Below are positions 16,493-23,209 of a stretch of DNA of 64,000 nucleotides, piece by piece. The position numbers were made by a program, and so were the translations under genes. The notes under the pieces were generated by a model that was not told where the DNA came from, made no database searches, and was given only the letters and a program-made list of their open reading frames with translations. The stretch lies in NCBI GenBank assembly GCA_002457555.1, contig NTJQ01000002.1:1-64000 (forward strand), read 5' to 3'. The stretch is from Marine Group II euryarchaeote MED-G37 (GTDB taxonomy: Archaea; Thermoplasmatota; Poseidoniia; Poseidoniales; Thalassarchaeaceae). The first letter of the stretch is position 1, and every line of letters starts with the position of its first letter.

Positions 16493-17284
16493 ATGGCAAC
16501 GATTGAAGGCGGAGTGCAATTGAGTCCTATCGTGCCAGAGGTTGCAGTCCGTACTGATGATTTCCGCTTGGCCTACAGATTACTCGGTCGTTTGCGTGAC
16601 TCTGGTATCGAACATATGCAACTTGATCCCGAAAACCCTGTGCCTAACCGTGTTGATTTCTGGATAGCATCTCATGCTGAAGTGGGGCAAACAAATGATA
16701 CAAGAGGAATAGGTTGTGCAGTAGATGAAATTGATTCAGTCATTTCTTCGATTATGAATAAAATTGCTGTAGGCGAAAAAGTCCAACGCATATGTTTCGG
16801 TATCGACCCAGGCCCACGGCCAGGACTCTCTTGGATTGCCGATGGGCGACCTGCAGGATCTATGCAAATGGAATCTGTGGATGCCACCGTCGACCATGTG
16901 ATGGCAATTCTAAATGATTTCATGCCACCTGAATCTGTAGTTAGAATTGGCAATGGTTCGCCAACTATATCTTCCAGAATTGCCAATGTTTGTTTGGCTA
17001 GGGGCTTGGCAGTCCAATTCGTTGACGAGACCTCAACCTCTAGAGGGTCGCGTCATGACCATGTTTCAGCCGCCCGAACAATTTGTTCAAAGGAAGGAAT
17101 TCCCCTTACAGAGCGTCTACAGGTAATCCCTACAGAGGGGGAGGTTCGCGATATTCAACGGCGGAGTCGTAGCATTTCGGAAGGTAGGCTGACAATTCCT
17201 TCAAAGCTTGCCCGAGCCGTTGCTGTTGGGAGGCTAACTCTCAGTGAAGCTGTAGAACTTCACATACGGACACTCGACCGCTGA
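16493..17284 (+). CDS. RNase H/RuvC-fold predicted nuclease (COG2410-like)
   Basis: This 263-residue protein carries the signature of RuvC/YqgF-type RNase H-fold nucleases. The first strand is ICFGIDPGPRPGLSWIADG (Asp105), like the GIDPG of RuvC. A middle strand reads VVRIGNG (150-155), then VQFVDETSTSRG (Asp178-Glu179), recalling the DExxTT of YqgF. Finally RHDHVSAART (Asp189) is in the place of the terminal acidic helix motif. Residues 1-95 form an added N-terminal domain and 210-263 an added basic helical tail. I recall archaeal COG2410 'predicted nuclease (RNase H fold)' proteins of this shape. It is divergent from the hjc-like gene. Activity on junctions or RNA is inference. Confidence 0.68.
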   Translation: MATIEGGVQLSPIVPEVAVRTDDFRLAYRLLGRLRDSGIEHMQLDPENPVPNRVDFWIASHAEVGQTNDTRGIGCAVDEIDSVISSIMNKIAVGEKVQRICFGIDPGPRPGLSWIADGRPAGSMQMESVDATVDHVMAILNDFMPPESVVRIGNGSPTISSRIANVCLARGLAVQFVDETSTSRGSRHDHVSAARTICSKEGIPLTERLQVIPTEGEVRDIQRRSRSISEGRLTIPSKLARAVAVGRLTLSEAVELHIRTLDR

Positions 17285-17294
17285 GAGTTAAGAA

Positions 17295-17936
17295 TCAAGC
17301 ATATTTTCCTTTTCTATATGCACGAGTCTGATCAATACCAGGGAATCTGTCCTCCGATTCCCGATACACTGTTTTCATATTATTGAGGAAGTTATTGTCA
17401 TCGGTAACGATTAGCACTTGGTCCACACCAGGGTCTTCGCCTTCATCCATCCATGCAAGTACTATTTCCATAGTCATCCTAGCTCCTTCTCGATTTGGGT
17501 ATGCAAACACATCCATACTAATCGGCGGCATAACTAGGGTTTTCCGTTTCTTCACATTTTCAATTTGCTCAAACAGAGATGCGTATGACTGCTTCAACAA
17601 ATCACGTCTAAAATTATCCTGGTTTGGACGTCGGCAATCCGGTCCAACAACATGAACTAAATTTTCGAATGGTAGATTAAATCCAGGGGTAGTAACCGCT
17701 TCCCCCACTCCGCAAGGTTGCAAATTTTCCTTACGCCGTTCTACTGCGATTCCATGACAGAACTCGCGAAGTTCATTTCCAGCTTTTTGGTGTATTTTTT
17801 CATCTAAGCCTTCTCTTCCCGCAAGACGATTATTGGCGGTTGTAACTAGAAGATCTCCTTCCACTCGTAGAATGTTACCATAAAGAACTCGAACATCACC
17901 ATATTGGCATTGTCGGACAATGACAGTCTCCGCCAT
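17295..17936 (-). CDS. Macro-domain protein (ADP-ribose binding/hydrolysing)
   Basis: This 213-residue protein has the macro-domain layout: YGNILRVEGDLLVTTANNRLAG (Asn35, Asn36, the VNAAN-type loop), GREGLDEKIHQKAG in the place of GGGVDxAIHxAAG, GVGEAVTTPGFNLPFENLVHVVGPD, and a C-terminal ALxxxxE-like region ending in VLIVTDDNNF. Macro domains bind ADP-ribose and often remove ADP-ribose from proteins or nucleic acids, or process O-acetyl-ADP-ribose. The catalytic glycine loop deviates (GREG instead of GGGG), so hydrolysis is uncertain. The gene converges on the RNase H-fold gene with a 10-base gap and is divergent from the RAM-domain gene. Confidence 0.82.
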   Translation of the reverse strand: MAETVIVRQCQYGDVRVLYGNILRVEGDLLVTTANNRLAGREGLDEKIHQKAGNELREFCHGIAVERRKENLQPCGVGEAVTTPGFNLPFENLVHVVGPDCRRPNQDNFRRDLLKQSYASLFEQIENVKKRKTLVMPPISMDVFAYPNREGARMTMEIVLAWMDEGEDPGVDQVLIVTDDNNFLNNMKTVYRESEDRFPGIDQTRAYRKGKYA

Positions 17937-18042
17937 ACAAGTGCGAGATGAGGCCGTCCGCTTTCACCTCTTCGTCGGTCAATTCCCTAATTTCGTCACC
18001 AACAAAGGGTTCATTCCCACAAAGCCACCCCAGCAAAATACA

Positions 18043-18276
18043 ATGTCCGTCGGGTATGTGCTAATCAATGTCGAACCAGGTGCTGAATACGAGGTTTACA
18101 ATTCAGCCTCAGAACTACCCTTTGTCGTCGATGCGAATCTATTGTTTGGAGACCACGATTTAATTCTTAAAATTGAGGCGGAAAACATGGGTGTAATCGC
18201 ACGATTAGTAGTCGATAACATACGTTCAATTGACGGGGTCCTCAACACAAAAACCCTTGCTTGCGCCGAATTATGA
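18043..18276 (+). CDS. Stand-alone Lrp/AsnC ligand-binding (RAM) domain protein
   Basis: The 77 residues from ATG 18043 (MSVGYVLINVEPGAEYEVYN) form one RAM/AsnC_trans_reg domain with the VLINVEPG strand, FGDHDLILKIEAENMG and the VVDNIRSIDGV ending. There is no DNA-binding helix-turn-helix, so it may modulate full-length Lrp-type regulators or bind amino acids alone. The open frame continues upstream to 17920 across the macro-domain gene start, but the extra 41 residues do not look like protein sequence of this family. No ribosome site is visible. A T-run follows the stop. Confidence 0.8.
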   Translation: MSVGYVLINVEPGAEYEVYNSASELPFVVDANLLFGDHDLILKIEAENMGVIARLVVDNIRSIDGVLNTKTLACAEL

Positions 18277-18279
18277 GCC

Positions 18280-18286
18280 TTTTTTT
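18280..18286 (+). terminator. T-run terminator after the RAM-domain gene
   Basis: Seven consecutive T residues begin three bases after the TGA stop. Oligo-T is the standard intrinsic stop signal for archaeal RNA polymerase. An additional weak inverted repeat (GCCTT...AAGGC) follows at about 18299-18320. Confidence 0.5.
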
Positions 18287-18405
18287 AGTTCAGAAAACGC
18301 CTTGGATTTCCCCAAAAGGCACCTAGAGCGGCGCAGTAATGCGATTATTCGCCTCAAACTTCATAATCTCCCCGAGTCCCCCTCTTTGCGGAGGTAGATA
18401 ATAAA

Positions 18406-18666
18406 ATGTCTAAGAAATACTTCGTGTTAATGGAAGGAGGAATGGATACTGCTCAGGTGTTTGTAAGCAAGCAACCACGCGGTGCCGCTCTAAAAGCAGC
18501 CACACGCGGTCACACCGACATTCAGCTGCGCGAGCGCGGTACGAATAAGGTGCACATGTTTACAGGCTCGACCGCAATGGTCCCTAAGCCTGCGAATGGA
18601 CCAGCATGGCTTCCTGACAAGATCAAGAAGGCCAACGTGAAGAAAAACGGCATCAAGCACCTCTGA
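18406..18666 (+). CDS. MC1-like non-histone chromosomal protein
   Basis: This 86-residue basic protein matches the methanogen chromosomal protein MC1 family, monomeric proteins that bind and sharply bend DNA. The N-terminal KYFVLMEGG strand, the SKQPRGAALKAATRG block, DIQLRERGTNKVHMFTG, and the ending PAWLPDKIKKANVKKNGIKHL correspond segment by segment with MC1 from Methanosarcina as I remember it. GGAGGT at 18390-18395 is a strong ribosome site 10 bases from ATG 18406, suggesting high expression as expected for a chromatin protein. No histone gene is in the window. A hairpin plus T-run follows the stop. Confidence 0.88.
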   Translation: MSKKYFVLMEGGMDTAQVFVSKQPRGAALKAATRGHTDIQLRERGTNKVHMFTGSTAMVPKPANGPAWLPDKIKKANVKKNGIKHL

Positions 18667-18688
18667 GTGACTCAGAGTGCGCTGTTTT
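18661..18688 (+). terminator. Hairpin plus T-run after the MC1 gene
   Basis: CTCTGAG-TGA-CTCAGAG (18661-18677) is a perfect 7-base stem with a three-base loop that includes the MC1 stop codon, followed by TTTTT at 18684-18688. This resembles a classical intrinsic terminator. Confidence 0.55.
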
Positions 18689-18715
18689 TCGTTCACATGC
18701 GCTGAATTATGTAAA

Positions 18716-18750
18716 CCCGTCCGTGATAGCTTAGTGGATGCGCGGACGGG
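18716..18750. repeat. 8-base-stem hairpin between mc1 and sdhB
   Basis: CCCGTCCG (18716-18723) and CGGACGGG (18743-18750) are perfect inverted arms around a 19-base loop reading like a tRNA D-arm (TAGCTTAGTGGA). It is probably the 3' hairpin of the convergent sdhB transcript, ending 10 bases before that gene's stop side. It has no anticodon or T-arm, so it is not a tRNA. Confidence 0.35.
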
Positions 18751-18759
18751 CGATTTCAA

Positions 18760-19530
18760 TTATGACTTCAATCCCAATTTTCGGGCAATCATTGCTAGGG
18801 GGTCATAATATTCCGTTACTACCCTCTCTTTCAGAGGAATAATTGCATTATCTGTAATATTGATTCCAGCTGGACATACCTCAGTACAGCACTTGGTGAT
18901 GTTACAATATCCAATTCCAAAGTCCTCCTTGATTTCTGGTATGCGACTTTCAGTATCCAAAGGATGCATTTCTAGACCTGCCATTCTAACGAAGAACCTA
19001 GGACCTGCAAATTCGTCAAACTTCTGATGTTCACGAAGAACGTGACAGGTGTTGACACAGAGCATACACTCGATACATGCTCTGAATTCCTGTATACGAT
19101 CTGCTTCTTCTTGTTTGAATTCCCAATCAAGTTCTTCTGGCCCGTTAACTGGAACCATTTTCTTGTTCATTTCATATGCCCAAGACAAATCGGTGACGAG
19201 ATCCTTTGTGATAGGGAAAGCCTGCATAGGCTTGACAGTTACCGGTTCTCCTTCTGGAGTCTCTTCCATTATGTCCTCCATTCGTGTCATGCACATCAGT
19301 CGAGGCATTCCGTTAACTTCAGCGCTACAAGATCCGCACTTACCGGCTTTACAGTTCCATCTACAAGATAGATCAGGAGCATGCTCTGCCTGAATCCGGT
19401 GTATGACGTCTAGTACAACCATTCCTTCGTCCATTTCGACGGTATAGTCAACCATCTTTCCTAGAGCCTCGCCATGGGCATCTCCAACACCGCGAAATAC
19501 TCTGAAGGTAACTTCCTCTGACATACTCAT
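18760..19530 (-). CDS. sdhB: Succinate dehydrogenase iron-sulfur subunit
   Basis: This 256-residue electron-transfer subunit of complex II passes electrons from the flavoprotein to the membrane anchor. The 2Fe-2S ligands are in CRWNCKAGKCGSCSAEVNG and RLMC (about residues 56-80). The 4Fe-4S and 3Fe-4S clusters are bound by CIECMLCVNTC and CNITKCCTEVCPAGI. The start overlaps the sdhA stop by four bases, giving the order sdhC-sdhA-sdhB. Fumarate reductase activity cannot be excluded, but the setting among aerobic-type genes favours succinate oxidation. Confidence 0.93.
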   Translation of the reverse strand: MSMSEEVTFRVFRGVGDAHGEALGKMVDYTVEMDEGMVVLDVIHRIQAEHAPDLSCRWNCKAGKCGSCSAEVNGMPRLMCMTRMEDIMEETPEGEPVTVKPMQAFPITKDLVTDLSWAYEMNKKMVPVNGPEELDWEFKQEEADRIQEFRACIECMLCVNTCHVLREHQKFDEFAGPRFFVRMAGLEMHPLDTESRIPEIKEDFGIGYCNITKCCTEVCPAGINITDNAIIPLKERVVTEYYDPLAMIARKLGLKS

Positions 19531-21377
19531 GCCTCTTCCTCGTGTAGGTCTTCTGCATCAAGTAGTGCTTTGAATTCTTCATCTATTGGCGGATAACTTG
19601 TGTGTTTTATGTTCATTGAACCCTCTTTGGAGAGGGAAATGACACTATTTACCTTGCCCCAATGACTATGATCGGGTACAGGATAATCATCTCGAGTGTG
19701 TCCTCCTCGAGATTCTTCTCGTTCTAGCGCGGCTAGAGCGCACATACGAGATACATCAATCATAGCACCCAATTCTAGAGCTTGATGCCAGCCGGGATTG
19801 TATATTCTTGATCCTCCTGGGCTAGTAATCGCTGCACGGATCTCTAGTTCATCAAGATCTTTGAGAGCCTCTTGCAATAATTTGCCGGTTCTAATAATTC
19901 CTACTTTTTCTTGCATCGTCTCGCGTAGATCTTCTACAACGGCAGCCGGATTTTCCCCGTCTTCACGGGCGAACGGTGCTAGAGTTTCAGAAATTACATC
20001 AGCAATTTCATCTTCTGGAATTTCTGTGTATCCATTCATTGCAGCGGCTCTAGAAGCCGCGTTCTCACCGGCAATCTTACCGAATACGACAAGGTCGCTT
20101 AGGGAATTACCACCAAGTCGATTTGCACCATGCAGACCAGTTGCTGCTTCTCCAGCAGCATACAATCCAGAAATAGTCGACTCTTGGGATTCGGGGTCGA
20201 CTTTGACTCCTCCCATGACATAGTGAGCAGTTGGCCCGACTTCCATCTTGGTAGTAGTAATATCAACCGCAGCCAATTCCTTGAATTGATGATACATACC
20301 TGGAAGTTTTTTCTTGATATCTTCAGGACTCCTCCATGAGATGTCTAAGTATGCACCACCATGCTCACTCGATCTACCTGCATCGCGCTCTGAGTTGATT
20401 GCCTTAGCAACAACATCTCTAGTCAATAATTCAGGAGGTCTTCTCCTGGTTGCCAACTCCCCCGAAATAACTTCGTCTACCCATTCAAGTGCTTCTTTTT
20501 CGGTATCTGCAAACTCGTCGGCATACATTTCAGGGATGTAATCGAACATGAATCTCTTTCCTTCTGAATTGGTTAGCATTCCGCCTTCTCCACGCACACC
20601 CTCGGTGACGAGAATTCCCTTCACGCTCGGCGGCCAAATCATACCGGTTGGGTGGAATTGAACAAATTCCATATCTCCAATTTCCGCACCCGCCCAATAG
20701 GCTAGAGCATGACCTTCCCCTGTATATTCCCAAGAACCGGAGCAAACCGCCCAACAGCGAGTAATTCCACCGGTTGCAAGAATAATCGATTTCGCTTTGA
20801 AAAGGTGTAGAGATCCATCGTTTCTATCGTAGGCGAAGCAGCCGGTAACCTCTCCGTCTTTGGTGAATAATCTTCGAACTGTGTATTCCATGAAAACGTC
20901 CATTCCCATGTGAACTCCCTTTTCTTGTAAGGTTCGAATCAATTCTAGACCAGTGGCGTCACCAATGTGTGCTAATCTCGGATAAGTGTGGCCACCGAAG
21001 TTTCTCTGACTGGTCAAGCCCTTCGGGGTTCTATCGAATACGGCTCCCCAAGTCTCAAGCTCACGAATCCTATCGGGCGCTTGCTGAGCATGAATTACAG
21101 CCATACGCCAATCATTGAGATATTTCCCTCCCTTCATGGTATCTCGAAAGTGAACTTTCCAATTGTCTCTAGGATCTTTGTTTGCAAGGGCTGCTGCGGC
21201 ACCGCCCTCAGCCATCACGGTGTGGGCTTTTCCTAACATAGACTTGCAGACTAGAGCAACGCTTGCACCTTCTTGACTAGCGGCGATTGCTGCCCTTAGG
21301 CCAGCGCCTCCTGCACCTATGACAACAACATCGTGCTCGTGGGTCGTGTAGGCCTCATCGGAGATATCGTAGCGCAT
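19527..21377 (-). CDS. sdhA: Succinate dehydrogenase flavoprotein subunit
   Basis: This 616-residue catalytic subunit oxidises succinate to fumarate with covalently bound FAD. The dinucleotide-binding motif VVVIGAGGAGLRAA is at residues 18-31. HTVMAEGGAAAAL holds the histidine that links FAD, GGHTYPRLAHIGDATG the substrate site, FVQFHPTGMIWPPSVKGILVTEGVRGEGG the active-site segment and LYAAGEAATGLHGANRLGGNSL the late FAD contact. Length is normal. It begins one base after the sdhC stop and overlaps sdhB by four bases, so all three are cotranscribed. Confidence 0.95.
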   Translation of the reverse strand: MRYDISDEAYTTHEHDVVVIGAGGAGLRAAIAASQEGASVALVCKSMLGKAHTVMAEGGAAAALANKDPRDNWKVHFRDTMKGGKYLNDWRMAVIHAQQAPDRIRELETWGAVFDRTPKGLTSQRNFGGHTYPRLAHIGDATGLELIRTLQEKGVHMGMDVFMEYTVRRLFTKDGEVTGCFAYDRNDGSLHLFKAKSIILATGGITRCWAVCSGSWEYTGEGHALAYWAGAEIGDMEFVQFHPTGMIWPPSVKGILVTEGVRGEGGMLTNSEGKRFMFDYIPEMYADEFADTEKEALEWVDEVISGELATRRRPPELLTRDVVAKAINSERDAGRSSEHGGAYLDISWRSPEDIKKKLPGMYHQFKELAAVDITTTKMEVGPTAHYVMGGVKVDPESQESTISGLYAAGEAATGLHGANRLGGNSLSDLVVFGKIAGENAASRAAAMNGYTEIPEDEIADVISETLAPFAREDGENPAAVVEDLRETMQEKVGIIRTGKLLQEALKDLDELEIRAAITSPGGSRIYNPGWHQALELGAMIDVSRMCALAALEREESRGGHTRDDYPVPDHSHWGKVNSVISLSKEGSMNIKHTSYPPIDEEFKALLDAEDLHEEEA

Positions 21378-22250
21378 TCACAAACCCCCCCAGATAATCA
21401 TATCACTCCATCCGAAGAATGGATCGGTACATGCGTAAATATAGAAGTCAGCAAACATGACCCAGAATAGAGAATATAGGGCCCATTCTTTGTGTTGCTC
21501 GTTGAGTTTAGTAGATAATTTCCAGAGTTTGTATTTTATTCGATTCATTGGTGTGGACGACCAATCTTGCGAAGCACCCCCAACAACATGTCTGAATGCA
21601 TGGCATCCGAAAGTATAGCCAGTGAGCATGATTACATTGACTAAGAGAATTAGGCTACCAACTGTTACACCGTAAGCATGAATATCTCCCTCATGGAAAT
21701 TTAATGACAGCCAAACATCGAACGAAAGAAGTGGAAGATATGCAAGCATAACGTACATGAAATATCGATGTAAATTTTGGATAACTAAAATTCCATTTTC
21801 TCCTGAATATTCATCCCAGGGTTTTGACACCGCACAACCAGTTGGTTGAGCCATGAAAGCACGATAGTACGCCTTTCGGTAGTAATAGCAGGTGGCACGG
21901 AATCCAGCCGGGAAAATTAGGATGAACATTGCGGGACTTAACCACTGGAGTTGTTGAGGAACCCAGGAATGTTCTCCTGGTACGATTAGAGGCGAATAAA
22001 GAGGGCTAAGGACGTGAGATCCTGTGTCTTCAATTGCCATAGTGCCGGCGCCGTGCCCGACTCCTGCAGAAAGTCCGAAATCTGAGAAAATCCAAAAGTC
22101 GGCTTCCATGAATCCTCTCCATGTTGCATAAAGTATCATAAAACCAAGATAAGCAGCCATTGCAGTGGGCCCTTTCCACCATTTATCGACTCTATCTGTA
22201 GCTCCAAATCCCTTCTTCATCGGGAGTGGGAAAGTGACGCCCTGACTCAT
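21378..22250 (-). CDS. sdhC: Succinate dehydrogenase membrane anchor, single-subunit five-helix type
   Basis: This 290-residue membrane protein is the quinone/haem anchor of the complex. It has about five to six hydrophobic helices. The segments FRATCYYYRKAYYRAF, LQNLHRYFMYVMLAYLPLLSFD and GCHAFRHVVGG recall the anchor found next to sdhAB in actinobacteria such as mycobacterial Sdh1, rather than the short SdhC/SdhD pair. His residues in NLHRY and CHAFRH are candidate haem ligands. The frame is open up to 22310; I use ATG 22250 (MSQGVTFPLPMKKG) because the extra 20 residues look non-coding. It precedes sdhA by zero bases. Confidence 0.85.
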   Translation of the reverse strand: MSQGVTFPLPMKKGFGATDRVDKWWKGPTAMAAYLGFMILYATWRGFMEADFWIFSDFGLSAGVGHGAGTMAIEDTGSHVLSPLYSPLIVPGEHSWVPQQLQWLSPAMFILIFPAGFRATCYYYRKAYYRAFMAQPTGCAVSKPWDEYSGENGILVIQNLHRYFMYVMLAYLPLLSFDVWLSLNFHEGDIHAYGVTVGSLILLVNVIMLTGYTFGCHAFRHVVGGASQDWSSTPMNRIKYKLWKLSTKLNEQHKEWALYSLFWVMFADFYIYACTDPFFGWSDMIIWGGL

Positions 22251-22391
22251 ACACGCACCTGACGGTCTAAACGCGCAGTTCGACAGCAATAAGTAATTGC
22301 ATTCCACCACGTCGGGAGTCTCTTGCGATTGCTCAAAATCCGTAGGTTCAATACACCCCCCCTTTGTGGCTAGTTGAGGGAGTTTAGCGAG

Positions 22392-22499
22392 ATGATTGAT
22401 GACCTAACCAGTTCTATTTGCCTCAATTGTGGATATATGCCGGGGGCATTCTTACCAGGGCTACCATGCCCAGAATGTGGTGAATTAATTTTTCCTTGA
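22392..22499 (+). CDS. 35-residue zinc-ribbon microprotein
   Basis: A complete short frame encodes 35 residues: MIDDLTSSI, then CLNCGYMPGAFLPGLP, CPECGE and LIFP. The two CxxC pairs, C10/C13 and C26/C29 with 12 residues between them, form a minimal zinc-ribbon/rubredoxin-type knuckle, with aromatic residues after the first pair and the second pair near the C terminus. A GAGGGAG stretch lies about 10 bases before ATG 22392. It sits in the gap upstream of the divergent sdhC gene and has no neighbour within 130 bases. Function is unknown; a metal-binding accessory or regulatory role is possible. Chance formation of such a precise knuckle is unlikely, but expression is unproven. Confidence 0.6.
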   Translation: MIDDLTSSICLNCGYMPGAFLPGLPCPECGELIFP

Positions 22500-22635
22500 A
22501 TTATGTATTTTCAAAACACTCCTTGAAATGTGGCGGGGCCCTCAGGATTTTATGGATGCAATGACATGTTTGCTGGTCTCTGACCCGAAAAGAAGGATGC
22601 AACGATCTTCGGGATTAAAGAGAGGCTTGCTCTGA

Positions 22636-23193
22636 TTACCAAGGATATTTCCAAACCCAAAGGATTCCATCGTTGATGATCACTTGGATTGCGAGCATTG
22701 AGGCTCCAACGAATGGTAGAATTGAGCTTCCGGATGCATCGCTTTGCCATGCACTCCAACCAAAAGACATCAGCAACAAGTTTCCAGTCACGACAAGCCA
22801 TAAACAACCAATTACCAACCACTGCGACCAAACTGAATCCATCCGTATGTGAAGGGACGTCAATTCGAGCCAGAACATGGAAGGTATCAGCACTAGTAAG
22901 AAGGCGACCAATAGTCTCTGATGTCCACCATCAGAAACTTCTCCACTCCAAGGCCATCCTACACCTTCAACAACAGAAGATTCCCATCCAAACAGAAGTT
23001 GATGGAAGACGACGAGGAATCCAATAGCGGAGATGAACATACAGGTGACATTCAGGGTTCTCCACGATTCAGGTATACCACCCCAAAGCGCCATTGGGTC
23101 ATCTGCGCGACGTAATCCTATGACGTAGGATGCAAGTACCATCGGCCCTAGAACAAGTACAACAGTGCGAACAAATTCTCTCGAAATTTCCAT
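22636..23193 (-). CDS. Uncharacterised five-helix membrane protein
   Basis: I do not recognise this 185-residue protein. It has about five hydrophobic segments (near residues 10-27, 48-68, 90-108, 122-142 and 152-172) joined by short loops, with a conserved-looking FHQLLFGWESS turn. It follows the aldehyde dehydrogenase gene by 16 bases on the same strand and is probably cotranscribed with it. A transport or membrane-sensing role linked to the aldehyde dehydrogenase would be pure guesswork. Confidence 0.72.
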   Translation of the reverse strand: MEISREFVRTVVLVLGPMVLASYVIGLRRADDPMALWGGIPESWRTLNVTCMFISAIGFLVVFHQLLFGWESSVVEGVGWPWSGEVSDGGHQRLLVAFLLVLIPSMFWLELTSLHIRMDSVWSQWLVIGCLWLVVTGNLLLMSFGWSAWQSDASGSSILPFVGASMLAIQVIINDGILWVWKYPW

Positions 23194-23209
23194 TTAGATA
23201 GCCCCCCAA

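Noticed and set aside
17920-18042. N-terminal extension of the RAM-domain protein.
   Set aside because: It overlaps the start of the divergent macro-domain gene and does not look like RAM-family sequence.
18716-18760. Possible tRNA gene between mc1 and sdhB.
   Set aside because: Only a D-arm-like loop and a closing stem are present; there is no anticodon arm, T-arm or CCA-side pairing of proper length.
22550-22831. A 93-residue open frame on the minus strand.
   Set aside because: It overlaps the 3' part of the well-formed membrane protein gene in another frame and has no family features.
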